DNA from: Streptomyces xylophagus
GTDB taxonomy: Bacteria; Actinomycetota; Actinomycetes; Streptomycetales; Streptomycetaceae
NCBI RefSeq assembly: GCF_000716435.1
Contig: NZ_JNWO01000014.1
Location: 173,122-237,121 of the forward strand
Direction of reading: 5' to 3'
Length of the DNA: 64,000 nucleotides
Made by a program: the position numbers and the translations under genes
The notes under the pieces: generated by a model
What the model was told of the DNA's origin: nothing
Seen by the model: the letters and a program-made list of their open reading frames with translations, nothing else
Databases searched by the model: none
Shown: positions 47,591-57,309 of the stretch, piece by piece
Numbering within the stretch: position 1 is the stretch's first letter
Layout: every line of letters begins with the position of its first letter

Positions 47591-48646
47591 ATGTCCCGCA
47601 CCTCGCGCGTCGCCGCCCACGCCGACATCGCCACGTCTCTCGCGCTTCTCTCCGACCACGAACTCGCCGAACTGGTCGAGGCCGGCACGCCCTTGGGGAC
47701 CGGCATCGGCGGTCGCTCGACGCTGATCGAGGTCGACGGCAGAAACGTGTTCGTGAAGCGGATGCCGCTGACCGACTTGGAGCGGCGGCCGGAGAACGTG
47801 CGGTCCACGGCCAACGTGTTCGGGGCGCCCGCCTACTGCCACTACGGCATCGGTGCGATCCCCAGCCCCGGTTTCGGCGTCTGGCGCGAGCTGGCCACGC
47901 ACGAGATGACGACCAACTGGGTGCTCTCCGACCGCTTTTCGGGCTTCCCGCTGCTGCACCACTGGCGTGTGCTGCCCGACCCGGAGCAGTCACTTCCCGA
48001 GGAACTCGCCGACGTGGAGCGGAACGTGGCCTACTGGGGCGGCGGACGTGAGCACATCGAGGCCCTGCGCACGGCCTCCGCGAGCCTGACGCTGTTCATG
48101 GAACACCAACCGCACACCGTCCACGACTGGCTCTCCGCCCAACTGCGCACCGACGACGCCGACACCGCCTGCGCCCTCGTGGAACAGGGCCTCGAAGCCG
48201 TCACCGGCTTCCTCCGCGCGCAGCAACTCCTGCACTTCGACGTCCACTTCGGGAACATCCTCACCGACGGACAGCAGCTCTACCTCGCCGACTACGGTCT
48301 CGCGCTCTCCCCGCGTTTCCGACTCGCCCCGGACGAACGCGACTTCTACGACCGTCACCTTCACTACGACCGCGCCTACGCCTTCTCCTACCTGGTGCAC
48401 TGGCTCGTCGTGGACCTGTACGGCTACGGCCCGGACGAGCGCCAGGAGTTCCTCCGCGCGTGCGCCGAGGGCAAGCGGCCCGAGGGCATCCCGCATGCCG
48501 CCGCGGGGCTCATCTCCCGGTACGCCCAACTCGGCGCGGTCGTCGGTGACTTCAACCGTCGCCTGAAGGACGAGAGCAGGCTGACCCCGTACCCGTCCGC
48601 CGAGGAGCTCGGCCTCGACTACAGCAGCTCCACGCTCTCCGCGTAG
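47591..48646 (+). CDS. protein kinase-like fold protein
   Basis: A 351-residue protein with a eukaryotic-like kinase fold. The ATP-binding Lys may be in VFVKRMPL, the catalytic loop is LLHFDVHFGNIL (in place of HRDxxxxN) and the metal-binding DFG is DYGLAL. The activation segment is followed by a helical lobe (RAYAFSYLVHWLVVDLYGYG). The non-canonical catalytic loop resembles aminoglycoside-phosphotransferase-type small-molecule kinases; the substrate is unknown. Its 3' end overlaps the convergent ABC ATPase by 28 bases. Confidence 0.75.
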   Translation: MSRTSRVAAHADIATSLALLSDHELAELVEAGTPLGTGIGGRSTLIEVDGRNVFVKRMPLTDLERRPENVRSTANVFGAPAYCHYGIGAIPSPGFGVWRELATHEMTTNWVLSDRFSGFPLLHHWRVLPDPEQSLPEELADVERNVAYWGGGREHIEALRTASASLTLFMEHQPHTVHDWLSAQLRTDDADTACALVEQGLEAVTGFLRAQQLLHFDVHFGNILTDGQQLYLADYGLALSPRFRLAPDERDFYDRHLHYDRAYAFSYLVHWLVVDLYGYGPDERQEFLRACAEGKRPEGIPHAAAGLISRYAQLGAVVGDFNRRLKDESRLTPYPSAEELGLDYSSSTLSA

Positions 48647-49689
48647 TGGCAGGCGACCGGGTTGCCGCCGCCCCGGTCGACGAGCGCCGGTATCTCCTCG
48701 ACGCAGGAGGTGCGTTCGCTGTCGGTGAGCTGGTTCGCGAACTTGGGGCAGCGGGTGCGGAAGCGGCAGCCGCTGGGCGGGCGGACGGGGCTCGGGACGT
48801 CGCCCTGGATGGTGATCCGTTTCCGGGCGCGTTCCTTGCGCGGGTCGGGCAGTGGGATGGCCGACACCAGGGCCTGGGTGTACGGGTGCGCGGGGCGGGC
48901 GAAGAGCTGGCGGGCGGGGGCGATCTCGACCAGGCGGCCCAGGTACATGACGGCGACCCGGCCGGCCACGTGCCGCATCACCGACAGGTCGTGCGCCACG
49001 AACAGGAAGGACAGGCTCAGTTCGCTCTGCAGGTCCATCAGCAGGTTGAGGACGCCCGCCTGGATCGAGACGTCGAGCGCCGACACCGGCTCGTCGAGGA
49101 TGATCACCTTCGGGTGCAGGGCCAACGCCCGTGCGATGCCGATGCGTTGGCGCTGCCCGCCGGAGAACTCGTGGGCGAAACGGTTGCCGTGCTCGGGGTT
49201 GAGCCCGACCAGGCGCAGGAGTTCGCTCACCTCGCCCTTGGCGCCCGTCCCGTACTGCCCGTGGATGCGCAGGGGTTCGGCGACGATCTCGTGGACGGTC
49301 ATCCGTGGGTCGAGGGAGGCGTACGGGTCCTGGAAGACGATCTGCAACTCGCGCCGCAGGGGCCGCATCTGACGTCTGCTCAGTTCGGTGAGTTCATGGC
49401 CCTGGTAGCGGACCTGGCCCGAGGTGGCCCGTTCCAGGCCGAGGACGGTGCGGGAGATCGTCGTCTTGCCGGAGCCCGACTCCCCTACCAGGCCCAGGGT
49501 TTCGTTCCCGTACAGGTCGAAGGAGACCCCGCACACCGCGTGCACATCACCGACGCGGCGGCGGATGACGCCCTTGGACATGACCGGGAAGTGCTTGACC
49601 AGGTCGCGGACTTGGAGGACCGGTTCGCCGGTGCCGCCGTGGCCGGGCAGCGGCGGCAGGGGGGTGGTGGCCTGCGCGGGCGCGGTCAT
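48619..49689 (-). CDS. oligopeptide/dipeptide ABC transporter ATP-binding protein (DppF-like)
   Basis: A 356-residue ATPase: Walker [11 protein letters not shown]-loop [14 protein letters not shown], signature [15 protein letters not shown], Walker [13 protein letters not shown] and the C-terminal oligopeptide-transporter domain with four cysteine positions ([19 protein letters not shown]) typical of an iron-sulfur binding tail. ATGA overlap with the second ATPase gene. Last gene of the five-gene transporter operon. Confidence 0.93.
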   Translation of the reverse strand: MTAPAQATTPLPPLPGHGGTGEPVLQVRDLVKHFPVMSKGVIRRRVGDVHAVCGVSFDLYGNETLGLVGESGSGKTTISRTVLGLERATSGQVRYQGHELTELSRRQMRPLRRELQIVFQDPYASLDPRMTVHEIVAEPLRIHGQYGTGAKGEVSELLRLVGLNPEHGNRFAHEFSGGQRQRIGIARALALHPKVIILDEPVSALDVSIQAGVLNLLMDLQSELSLSFLFVAHDLSVMRHVAGRVAVMYLGRLVEIAPARQLFARPAHPYTQALVSAIPLPDPRKERARKRITIQGDVPSPVRPPSGCRFRTRCPKFANQLTDSERTSCVEEIPALVDRGGGNPVACHYAESVELL

Positions 49690-50804
49690 ACGGCGTCCTC
49701 CTCGGGGTTCGTGGCGGGGGCCGCGTCGGCGAAGCGGGCCAGGGCCTCGGTGTCCGCGCCGACCGCGTCGAAGACCTGACCGGCGCCCGTGTCTACGAGT
49801 TCGTCGGCGAAGTGGCAGGCGCTGAGGTGGAGGTCGCTGCCGACCCTGCGCAGCGCGGGTTCGTCCGTGTCGCACACGTCCCGGCTCATCGGGCACCGGG
49901 GTGAGAAGGGGCAGCCGGGCGGCAGGTTGAGCAGGCTCGGCGGTGAGCCGGAGATGGGGGTGAGACGTTCCTCCTCGCGGTCCAGACGGGGCAGGGAGCC
50001 GAGCAGACCGAGGGTGTAGGGCATGCGCGGGGTGTAGAAGATGTCCTCGACCGAGCCGGTCTCCACTATCCGGCCCGCGTACATGACCGCGACCCGGTCG
50101 GTGTGGCCGGCCACCACACCCAGGTCGTGGGTGATGAGGACGAGCGCGGCGCCGGTCTCGGCGCGGGCGGTCTCCAGGGCCTCGAGGATCTGGGCCTGCA
50201 CGGTGACGTCGAGGGCGGTGGTCGGCTCGTCGGCGATGATCACGTCCGGGTCGTTGGCCATGGCGATCGCGATGACGACGCGCTGACGCATACCGCCGGA
50301 CATCTCGTGCGGGTAGCTGTCGACGCGCCGCTCGGGGCTGGGGATGCCGACGGTGCCGAGCAGCTCGATCGACCGTTTGCGGGCGTCCTTGTGTTTCATC
50401 TCGGGGTTGTGGCGGAGCAGGGTCTCGCTGATCTGGTACCCCACGTTGTAGACGGGGTTGAGCGAGGTCATCGGGTCCTGGAAGATCATCGCGACGCCGC
50501 TGCCGCGCAGGTCGGACAGGCGCGCGTCGGACAGGCCGAGCAGCTCCGTGCCCTCGAAGCGGACCGAGCCGCGCACCCGGGCACCGGTCGGCAGCAGCCC
50601 CATCACGGCGAGGGCGGTGACCGACTTCCCGGACCCGGACTCGCCGACGATGCCGAGGGATTCGCCCCGGTCGAGCCGGTAGCCGACACCGCGCACGGCG
50701 CGTACGGTGCCGTCCTCCGTGCCGAACTCCACGCTGAGGTCCTCGACTTCGAGGACGGCGGACGTCACGGGGACCTCGTGCACTCCATGACTCGTGGTCG
50801 TCAC
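49686..50804 (-). CDS. oligopeptide/dipeptide ABC transporter ATP-binding protein (DppD-like)
   Basis: A 372-residue ATPase: Walker [24 protein letters not shown], signature [15 protein letters not shown], Walker [17 protein letters not shown], and the C-terminal [12 protein letters not shown]...C tail. GTG start at 50804 overlaps the DppC stop (GTGA). Forms a heterodimeric motor with the DppF-like protein. Confidence 0.93.
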   Translation of the reverse strand: MTTTSHGVHEVPVTSAVLEVEDLSVEFGTEDGTVRAVRGVGYRLDRGESLGIVGESGSGKSVTALAVMGLLPTGARVRGSVRFEGTELLGLSDARLSDLRGSGVAMIFQDPMTSLNPVYNVGYQISETLLRHNPEMKHKDARKRSIELLGTVGIPSPERRVDSYPHEMSGGMRQRVVIAIAMANDPDVIIADEPTTALDVTVQAQILEALETARAETGAALVLITHDLGVVAGHTDRVAVMYAGRIVETGSVEDIFYTPRMPYTLGLLGSLPRLDREEERLTPISGSPPSLLNLPPGCPFSPRCPMSRDVCDTDEPALRRVGSDLHLSACHFADELVDTGAGQVFDAVGADTEALARFADAAPATNPEEDAV

Positions 50805-51721
50805 TGTCGCACCCTTTGCTGCCGGGGGTCGAAGGCGTCGCGCAGTCCGTCGCCGATGAAGTTGATGGTCAGCGCGATGGCGATGATGAACGCGCCGGGG
50901 ATGTAGAAGAGCCAGGGCCGGGTGTCGACCGCCGTCTGTGCCTGGGAGACCAGCAACCCCAGGGAGGTGTCGGGCGGTTGGACGCCGAAGCCGAGGAAGG
51001 AGAGCGCGGTCTCGGTGAGGATGCCGGTGGCCACCAGGATCGTCGCGTTGACGATGATCGGGCCGAGGGCGTTGGGCAGCAGATGCCGGAAGATGATCCG
51101 CGCGTCCGAGGCACCGAGCGCCCGCGCCGCCTCGATGAACTCCTTCTCGCGCAGCGACAGCACCGAGGAGCGCACGACCCGGGCCACGTACGCCCAGGTC
51201 AGTCCGGCGATCACGATCGCGATCCAGTACCAGGAGCCGCCGGTGCGGGAGGAGATGACCAGCGCGATGGCGAACAGCGGCAGCGTCAGCACCAGGTCGG
51301 CGATGCGCATCATGACCGCGTCGACGATGCCCCGGTAGAACCCGGCGACGGCTCCCCAGATCGCGCCGAGGAAGGTGGAGCCGAGCGCGATCATGATGGC
51401 GATCTTCAACGACGTCTGGGTGCCGCGCATGACCTGGGCGTAGCCGTCGTAGCCCGAGGAGTCGGTGCCGAACGGATGCTTCAGGGAAGGGGGTTTGGAG
51501 TTGTCCTCGGTGTACTTCTGGTACGAGTAGTGCCAGAAGTGCGGGCCGATGAACGCCCACAGCAGGATCAGCACGAACACGAACAGGCTGATCATCGCGG
51601 CCCGGTGGCGCACGAAGCGGCGCAGCACCAGCTGGGTCTGGGTGCGCTGCCGTACGGTGAACTCGCGGTCGCCGGGCGGCAGTTGAGTGCCCGCGGACCC
51701 CGGTGCCTCGATGTCAGTCAT
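50801..51721 (-). CDS. oligopeptide/dipeptide ABC transporter permease (DppC-like)
   Basis: A 306-residue permease with an N-terminal cytoplasmic segment, helix [16 protein letters not shown], the OppC_N domain, and the EAA-loop [24 protein letters not shown] that contacts the ATPases. Overlaps the DppB stop by 8 bases. About six membrane helices. Confidence 0.93.
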   Translation of the reverse strand: MTDIEAPGSAGTQLPPGDREFTVRQRTQTQLVLRRFVRHRAAMISLFVFVLILLWAFIGPHFWHYSYQKYTEDNSKPPSLKHPFGTDSSGYDGYAQVMRGTQTSLKIAIMIALGSTFLGAIWGAVAGFYRGIVDAVMMRIADLVLTLPLFAIALVISSRTGGSWYWIAIVIAGLTWAYVARVVRSSVLSLREKEFIEAARALGASDARIIFRHLLPNALGPIIVNATILVATGILTETALSFLGFGVQPPDTSLGLLVSQAQTAVDTRPWLFYIPGAFIIAIALTINFIGDGLRDAFDPRQQRVRQ

Positions 51722-52700
51722 AGCGGATCCTCGGGTCGAGTACGGCGTAGAGCAGATCGGCGATGAGGTTGAACCCGATGACGACGACGGCGGAGAGCAA
51801 CAGCCAGGCCATGGTGCGGTAGACGTCGAGCGTGGTCGCCGCCTGGACCAGCATCTCGCCCATGCCGTGCCACTGGAAGATCGTCTCCGTGATCACCGCG
51901 CCGCCCAGGATGATCGCGATGTCGAGCGCGGTGACGGTGGCGAGCGGGATGAGGGCGGTGCGCAGCGCGTGCCGTGTCATCACCCTGCCGCGCCTGAGGC
52001 CCTTGGCGCGGGCGAGGCGTACGTAGTCGCTGTTGAGGACCTCCAGCATGGAGGCGCGGGTGTAGCGGGTCCAGGACGCGAAGGAGACCAGGGCGAGGGT
52101 GATGGTGGGCAGGATCAGATGGCCCACGTGATCGGTGAACTCGTTCCAGGTGGTGTCGACTTCGAGGTACGGCGACTTCTCACCGATGGTGCCGAGGAAC
52201 TGGCTGCCGGTCTTCTGGTTGAACCAGATGCCGGCCTGCTTGAGCAGCACCGCGAACCAGAACACCGGCATGGCGAGGAACAGGAAGCCGAAGAAGGTGA
52301 TGGTGTAGTCGGCGGCGGAGTACTGCCGGATGGCGCTGAACACGCCGAACACCACGGCCATGATCAGCGCGAGGATCATCGCCGCGGCGACCAGGGTGAA
52401 GGTCACCTTGAACCGGGTGAACAGGTCGTGCCCGATGTTCAGGTTGGCCTGCACGGACGGGCCGAAGTCGCCGTGCAGGACGCCGGTGATCCAGTTCCAA
52501 TAGCGTTCCATCACTGGCTGGTTGGCGTGGATGTGCCGGGCGAAGGCGGCCACCGCCGCTTTGCTGGGCGCGGGTTGTCGTGAGGTGGCGAAGTTGGCCA
52601 CCGGGTCGCCCGAGTTGATGACGACCAGGAACACGACGAACGTCGAGATGATGAGGACGGGTATCGAGACGAGGATGCGACGCACCGTGTAGGCGAGCAT
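51714..52700 (-). CDS. oligopeptide/dipeptide ABC transporter permease (DppB-like)
   Basis: A 328-residue permease of the DppB/OppB type: N-terminal helix RILVSIPVLIISTFVVFLVV, EAA-loop DYVRLARAKGLRRGRVMTRH and C-terminal ILGGAVITETIFQWHGMGEM. GAGAG lies upstream of the ATG. The periplasmic stretch between helices 1 and 2 is typical in length. It follows the binding protein gene by 120 bases, across a strong hairpin. Confidence 0.93.
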   Translation of the reverse strand: MLAYTVRRILVSIPVLIISTFVVFLVVINSGDPVANFATSRQPAPSKAAVAAFARHIHANQPVMERYWNWITGVLHGDFGPSVQANLNIGHDLFTRFKVTFTLVAAAMILALIMAVVFGVFSAIRQYSAADYTITFFGFLFLAMPVFWFAVLLKQAGIWFNQKTGSQFLGTIGEKSPYLEVDTTWNEFTDHVGHLILPTITLALVSFASWTRYTRASMLEVLNSDYVRLARAKGLRRGRVMTRHALRTALIPLATVTALDIAIILGGAVITETIFQWHGMGEMLVQAATTLDVYRTMAWLLLSAVVVIGFNLIADLLYAVLDPRIRYD

Positions 52701-52750
52701 GCGGTCTTCTCTCGGAGGCCGACGGGTTGGGGATGCCGTCCGTGGGCCGG

Positions 52751-52779
52751 GCCCGGCCCCGGTGTTGCCGGGGCCGGGC
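52751..52779 (-). terminator. strong hairpin between the peptide-binding protein and permease genes
   Basis: GCCCGGCCCCGG and CCGGGGCCGGGC form a perfect 12-bp stem with a 5-base loop, 42 bases after the binding-protein stop. In ABC operons such a stem usually protects or partly terminates the upstream mRNA so that the binding protein is made in excess over the membrane parts. Confidence 0.75.
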
Positions 52780-52820
52780 TCGACGGGCGTGCCGGTGGAG
52801 CTGTCCCTCGGGCGGAGGGG

Positions 52821-54638
52821 CTACTTCTTCAGGCCCCACGTGCCGGTGTTGTAGGCCGGACCCACATTCGTGGCGTTGTTCCGCATGTTCACGAACCGCG
52901 TCTGCACGGCGAGGAACGTCGGCTTCTGGTACAGCGGCAGGACGTAGGCGTCGTTCACCATGAGCTGGTCGGCCTGGTTGAGCAGAGCCGCGGCCTTCGT
53001 CGCGTCCGTCTCGCCCACGGCCTGGGAGATCATGGAGTCGGCCGTCTTGTTGCTGTAGCCGCCGAAGTTGCCGCCACCGCCGGTGAACCAGTTCTGCTGG
53101 GCACCACTGCTCGGGAACGGCGCCGCGACCCAGGCGAAGACGATGATGTCGTACTGGTGCCCCGCGAGGACCGTGCCGAGGTCGGCGGCGCCGATCGGTT
53201 TGATGGTGACCTTGATGCCGAGGCTCGCCAGGTTGCTCTGCAGGATCTGGCACTCGCTCTGCCGGATCTGGTTGCCCGTGGTGTAACGGCAGTTGAAGGG
53301 TCCGACGGCCTTGCCGTCCGGCGTCTTCAACGCCGTGCCCACACCGGTGAACTTGGCGTCCGTGAGGTACTTCTTCGCCTTGGTCAGATCACCGGATCCC
53401 TGGCCGGTGGCGGTGACCACGTCCTTGTAACCGGCCTGCCCGGGAACGAAGTTGTGGTTGCCGAGCGGCTTCACGGCCGGGTCGAACTGGCCGACCGTCT
53501 TGGCGATGATGTCCTTGATGTTGATCGCCGTGAACATCGCCTGCCGCAGCGGCAGATACTTGCCGATCACCGGGTTGTGCAGGTTCAGGTCGAAGTGCTC
53601 CCAGGTCAGACCGTTGCCGATGGTGTAGGTGACGCCGGGGATGTCCTTGACCTGGTTGACCAGGTCCACCTCGGGCTGCGGGTAGATGCCCTGAACCTCG
53701 TTGTTCTTCAGGGCCGTTGGTTCCTGGGTGGCGTCCGAGATCACCTTGAAGATCAGCCGCTGGAGGGTCGCCTTCTTCGCGCCGGTCCACTTGGGGTCGG
53801 GCACGTAGGTGGCGTGGTCGTTGTCGACCCACTGCTGCATCTTGTAGGCGCCCGCGGTGGGGTACTTGGTGGGCGGCGTCTTCAGGAAGTACTGCCAGGC
53901 CTGCGCCATCTGAGTGGCCGTCATGGCGGCGGCGTCATCGGCCTTGGCGCCGGAGATCTTCTCCGCGGTGTGGGCCGGGTAGAGCGGATAGCCCGCGCCG
54001 AACAGCGACTTCCAGTCCGAGAACGGCTTGGACATCACCATGGTGACGGTCTTGCCGTTGTCGGACGGCGTCAGGGACTTGATCCGGTCGTAGCCGGCGG
54101 TGCTCTGCGGCAGACAACCCTTGGTCTGCGTGGAGTCGCTGGCGGGCGGCGGCGGACAGTCCTTGCCGTTGTTGGTGCGCCAGTAGTAGATGAAGTCGTC
54201 GGCGGTGATGGGCGTGCCGTCGTTCCACGTCGCCTTGGGGTTGATCTTGTAGACGATGGTCTGCGGGCTGGTGCTGGTCTGCGTCGCCGAGGTCACCAGG
54301 TCGGTGTTGAGGACGACGGTGAAGTCCGGCTGGGGTATGAACACCTGCGGCAGGACGACCTCCAGGGCCTCCCCGTTCTCGAAGGTGTTGCCGTTGACGT
54401 CCTGGACGTTCCACTGCTGGATGTTCTTCTCCAGCACATAGGTGAACGTTCCGCCGGACTTGGTGGTCGCCGAGTTGCAGGTGTTGGCCTTGCCCACGGT
54501 GTTGCAGGAGGTGAGCCCGGCCGAGCTGCCTTTGTCGGAGCCGCCGCCCCCGCCGCCGCTGCTGCAGGCGGTGAGCACCAGGGCGAGCCCGGCGGCGAGA
54601 GTGAGGGCCCGGGTGAGGGCCGAGGATGGCGCGCGCAT
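52821..54638 (-). CDS. oligopeptide ABC transporter substrate-binding lipoprotein (SBP_bac_5 family)
   Basis: A 605-residue extracytoplasmic lipoprotein. Signal peptide with lipobox LTAC at residues 22-25 followed by a Ser/Gly-rich linker; then the family-5 binding fold with GGTFTYVLEKNIQQWN, PKATWNDGTPITADDFIYYW and LYQKPTFLAV near the end. The mature part has several cysteines (TSCNTVGKANTC, DCPPPP, GCLPQ), more than usual, which may form disulfides. GGAGAGG precedes the ATG. First gene of the operon; 250 bases of mostly AT-richer DNA upstream should hold the promoter. Confidence 0.93.
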   Translation of the reverse strand: MRAPSSALTRALTLAAGLALVLTACSSGGGGGGSDKGSSAGLTSCNTVGKANTCNSATTKSGGTFTYVLEKNIQQWNVQDVNGNTFENGEALEVVLPQVFIPQPDFTVVLNTDLVTSATQTSTSPQTIVYKINPKATWNDGTPITADDFIYYWRTNNGKDCPPPPASDSTQTKGCLPQSTAGYDRIKSLTPSDNGKTVTMVMSKPFSDWKSLFGAGYPLYPAHTAEKISGAKADDAAAMTATQMAQAWQYFLKTPPTKYPTAGAYKMQQWVDNDHATYVPDPKWTGAKKATLQRLIFKVISDATQEPTALKNNEVQGIYPQPEVDLVNQVKDIPGVTYTIGNGLTWEHFDLNLHNPVIGKYLPLRQAMFTAINIKDIIAKTVGQFDPAVKPLGNHNFVPGQAGYKDVVTATGQGSGDLTKAKKYLTDAKFTGVGTALKTPDGKAVGPFNCRYTTGNQIRQSECQILQSNLASLGIKVTIKPIGAADLGTVLAGHQYDIIVFAWVAAPFPSSGAQQNWFTGGGGNFGGYSNKTADSMISQAVGETDATKAAALLNQADQLMVNDAYVLPLYQKPTFLAVQTRFVNMRNNATNVGPAYNTGTWGLKK

Positions 54639-54888
54639 GTTCCTCTCCTTCGACCGGCGAAATGTCCGGTCCCGTCGAGGCGGCCGGCGGCCGCGAGAGA
54701 ACTGAGCTGCGCAAAGACGTTAGAGCTCCGATGTACCTTCTTCACGTTCTTGTTCATACCGGGAAGGCGACAATTCACCCTCGCTTTGTTATCGGAATGA
54801 CCCGCACCCCGCAAAATCGCCAGGTCGCGTCCCCGAAAAGGCAAAGTCCCGTCCAACATCGTTGATCTGACCGCAAATTGACGTGTCG

Positions 54889-55932
54889 TCAGCCAACCGG
54901 TACGCCCGCCTCCAGATACAGCGCGGCCCCGCGCTCGCGGGCCCGCAGCGCCCAGCGCAGCCGCTCGTAGCGGACCGGCGGCAACAGGTCGGCCGCCTCC
55001 TGTTCGGTGGCGAAGCACCAGCCGCGCAACTCCGGTCCGGGCAGCAGCAGTCGGTCGGCCTCGGCGGCCTCCAGCCGGCCGCCGTCGAAGAGGAGGCGCA
55101 GACCGCCGTAGCCGGGTGGCGCGGGCGGTTCCCAGTCGACGACGAGCAGCCGGGGTACGTCGTCGAGCACGATGCCGGTCTCCTCGGTGACCTCGCGCAT
55201 GCCGGCCCGGGCGGGTGCCTCGCCGGGTTCGACGACACCGCCGGGGAACTCCCAGCCGGCCTTGTAGGTGGGGTCGACGAGCAGGACGCGGTCCTGTTCG
55301 TCGAAGAGCAGCACTCCGGCCGCGAGGGTCTCGGAGGTGGGTTCCGGGGTCTGCACGATGTCGCAGACGGGGACGGCACCGCTGCCGACGGCCCCGGCGA
55401 TCTTGGCGGCCGTCTCGTACGGGGTGAGCGCGCTGGTGTCGACGAGATGGGCGTCGGCGGTGAGCCAGGAGCCGAGCGCGGCGCGGTACGGCTCGATGTG
55501 GTCGTACGCCCACTGCTGCATCCGCAGCTCGCCGTCGGGGAGGTCCGGTGGGATCTCCCGGCCGGCTATTCGCTCGCGCAGGATCGTTTCCGCCGGAGCG
55601 AGGAGAACATGCCGGACCGTGACCCGGCGGGCCGCGAGACCGCCGAAGATCTCGTCGCGGTACTCCTGGCGCAGCAGGGTCATCGGGACGACGAGGGTCC
55701 CGCCGAGCTCGGCGAGCATGGCGGCCGCCGTGTCGATCACGAGCCGTCGCCAGATCGGCAGGTCCTGGAAGTCGCCGACTTCCGCGAGGTGCTTGGGCGG
55801 GAGCAGGTACGGAAGTGCTCCGCCGATGACCTCGGGGTCGAAGAGCGTGCTGTTCGGGATCAGGTCCATCAGTTCCCGTGCGGTGGTCGTCTTCCCCGCA
55901 CCGAACGCGCCGTTGATCCAGACGACGGTCAC
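54889..55932 (-). CDS. fusion of P-loop kinase-like (AAA_33) and Nudix hydrolase domains
   Basis: A 347-residue two-domain protein. Residues 1-180 form a P-loop kinase-like domain (VVWINGAFGAGKTTTARELM, Walker A GAFGAGKTT); residues about 205-340 are a Nudix domain with a complete box, GGVVEPGE...REVTEETGI (G-x5-E-x7-REUxEExGU). GTG start at 55932 with GAGGGGG 5 bases upstream. The kinase part resembles chloramphenicol-phosphotransferase or tunicamycin-resistance-like ATPases. Together they could phosphorylate and then trim a nucleoside-diphosphate-linked compound; function is unproven. Confidence 0.85.
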   Translation of the reverse strand: MTVVWINGAFGAGKTTTARELMDLIPNSTLFDPEVIGGALPYLLPPKHLAEVGDFQDLPIWRRLVIDTAAAMLAELGGTLVVPMTLLRQEYRDEIFGGLAARRVTVRHVLLAPAETILRERIAGREIPPDLPDGELRMQQWAYDHIEPYRAALGSWLTADAHLVDTSALTPYETAAKIAGAVGSGAVPVCDIVQTPEPTSETLAAGVLLFDEQDRVLLVDPTYKAGWEFPGGVVEPGEAPARAGMREVTEETGIVLDDVPRLLVVDWEPPAPPGYGGLRLLFDGGRLEAAEADRLLLPGPELRGWCFATEQEAADLLPPVRYERLRWALRARERGAALYLEAGVPVG

Positions 55933-56016
55933 AGTTCCCCCTCTTCTGTTGGCCCCCTGTGGCTTGCCCGTTCCACCCTGCCACGGAAACCAGCCCCAGT
56001 TGAGAGCGCAGATACG

Positions 56017-56055
56017 ACGGCGCCGGTGCCCCCTCCGACGAGGCACCGGCGCCGT
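56017..56055 (-). terminator. hairpin terminator of the small secreted peptide gene
   Basis: ACGGCGCCGGTGCC and GGCACCGGCGCCGT (14-bp perfect stem, 11-base loop) start 16 bases after the stop codon of the 64-residue peptide gene on the minus strand. The tail CTGCGCTC is only mildly pyrimidine-rich. Confidence 0.75.
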
Positions 56056-56071
56056 GCGCTTTCGACCGGTA

Positions 56072-56266
56072 TCAGCTGTTCTCTCCCAGGGCACCCTCGT
56101 CGACGGCGAAGCTGCCGTCGCTGACGAGGTGGTCCATGGCACCCACGGTGTCCTTGACGTTCAGATCGCCGAGTACGTCGTGGTCGTGGGAGTGCGACGG
56201 AGTGATCGCGGCGACGACGAACCCGGTGGCGAGGGAGGCGATGGCCAGCATGCTGCGCTTCTTCAT
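56072..56266 (-). CDS. small secreted peptide of unknown function
   Basis: A 64-residue protein with signal peptide MKKRSMLAIASLATGFVVAA and a mature part of about 40 residues, HSHDHDVLGDLNVKDTVG then MDHLVSDGSFAVDEGALGE. The His/Asp cluster (HSHDHD) at the mature N-terminus could bind metal. Followed by its own strong terminator, which supports it as a real transcription unit. GGGG precedes the ATG. I do not recognise a named family; comparable small secreted peptides are common in Streptomyces. Confidence 0.7.
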   Translation of the reverse strand: MKKRSMLAIASLATGFVVAAITPSHSHDHDVLGDLNVKDTVGAMDHLVSDGSFAVDEGALGENS

Positions 56267-56296
56267 GCCCCGTTCAACTGACGAAGCGCGCCGGGG

Positions 56297-57268
56297 TCAC
56301 GCCCGGACGGCCCGCCGAGTGGAACCCGCCCCGTTCCGCGCCCGCCGCACGAGGTCCACGGCCGCTTCCAGCCACTGGGGATGCTCGAAGGTGAACCCCT
56401 CCGCCAGCAGCCGCCCGGGGACGACCCGCCGGCTCTTCAGGAGAAGCTCGGTGTCCGATCGCAGGGCGAAGGCGCCCAGTTCCGCCATCCACTTGGTGGC
56501 GGGCAGCCCCACGGGGACGCCCCGGGCGGCGCGCAGGACGCGCATGAACGCGCGCTGCGGGAGCGGCCCGGGGGCGGCGAGGTTCACCGGCCCGGCGATG
56601 TCCTCCCGTTCGACGAGGAACTCGACGGCGCGGACGAAGTCCTGGTCGTGGATCCAGGAGACATACTGCGCACCGCCCGCGACCGGACCACCGAGCCCGA
56701 GCCGGACCAGTCCCGACAGGACGTCGAAGACACCGCCACGGTCAGGGCTCATCACCATGGCGGCACGCAGGGCCACCTTGCGGGTGTGCGGGGTGTCGGC
56801 GCGCTCCTGCTCGCGTTCCCAGTTCCTGGCGATCTCGACGCTGTAGGACCAGTAGTCGGGTACGCCGGGTTCGGCGCCGCCGATCAGGCCGGTGGCCTCG
56901 TCGTTGGGGGCGTCGTAGCGATGGGCGTAGACGGTGGCGGTGCTCATCTGCAGCCAGACGCGCGGCGGGCTCGCGGCTGCGGCGACGGCCTCGCCGACGA
57001 CCCGGGTGGAGTGCACGCGCGAGTCCATCATGGCCTTCAGGTTGGCGGCGGTGTAGCGGCAACTGACGCTGCGCCCAGCCAGGTTGATCACCACATCGCT
57101 GCCGTCGATCTCCCGGGCCCAGGTGCCCAGGTTCTCGCCGTCCCACCACACCTCGCGGTCACGAGTAGGCCGCCGGGTCAGGACGACGACCTCGTGACCG
57201 GCCTCGGTCAGGGCGCGATCGAGAATCCCGCCCACCTGCCCCGTTCCACCGGGAATGACGATCTTCAC
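56297..57268 (-). CDS. TIGR01777 family NAD-dependent epimerase/dehydratase-like protein
   Basis: A 323-residue extended-SDR protein. N-terminal MKIVIPGGTGQVGGILDRAL is the nucleotide-binding Gly motif, NLAGRSV and STATVYAHRYD are TIGR01777 blocks, and a DUF1731 C-terminal part is present (ATKWMAELGAFALRSDTELLLKSRRVVPGRL, shown as RSDTELLLKSRRVVP). The catalytic Tyr of YxxxK is in YWSYSVEIARNWE, without the usual Lys spacing. GTG start with GGGGGAG upstream. Function of the family is unclear; it is often called a nucleoside-diphosphate sugar epimerase. Confidence 0.85.
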   Translation of the reverse strand: MKIVIPGGTGQVGGILDRALTEAGHEVVVLTRRPTRDREVWWDGENLGTWAREIDGSDVVINLAGRSVSCRYTAANLKAMMDSRVHSTRVVGEAVAAAASPPRVWLQMSTATVYAHRYDAPNDEATGLIGGAEPGVPDYWSYSVEIARNWEREQERADTPHTRKVALRAAMVMSPDRGGVFDVLSGLVRLGLGGPVAGGAQYVSWIHDQDFVRAVEFLVEREDIAGPVNLAAPGPLPQRAFMRVLRAARGVPVGLPATKWMAELGAFALRSDTELLLKSRRVVPGRLLAEGFTFEHPQWLEAAVDLVRRARNGAGSTRRAVRA

Positions 57269-57309
57269 CGGGCTCCCCCTTCTGTCAGGAGTGAGCCTAG
57301 CGCAGAAAG

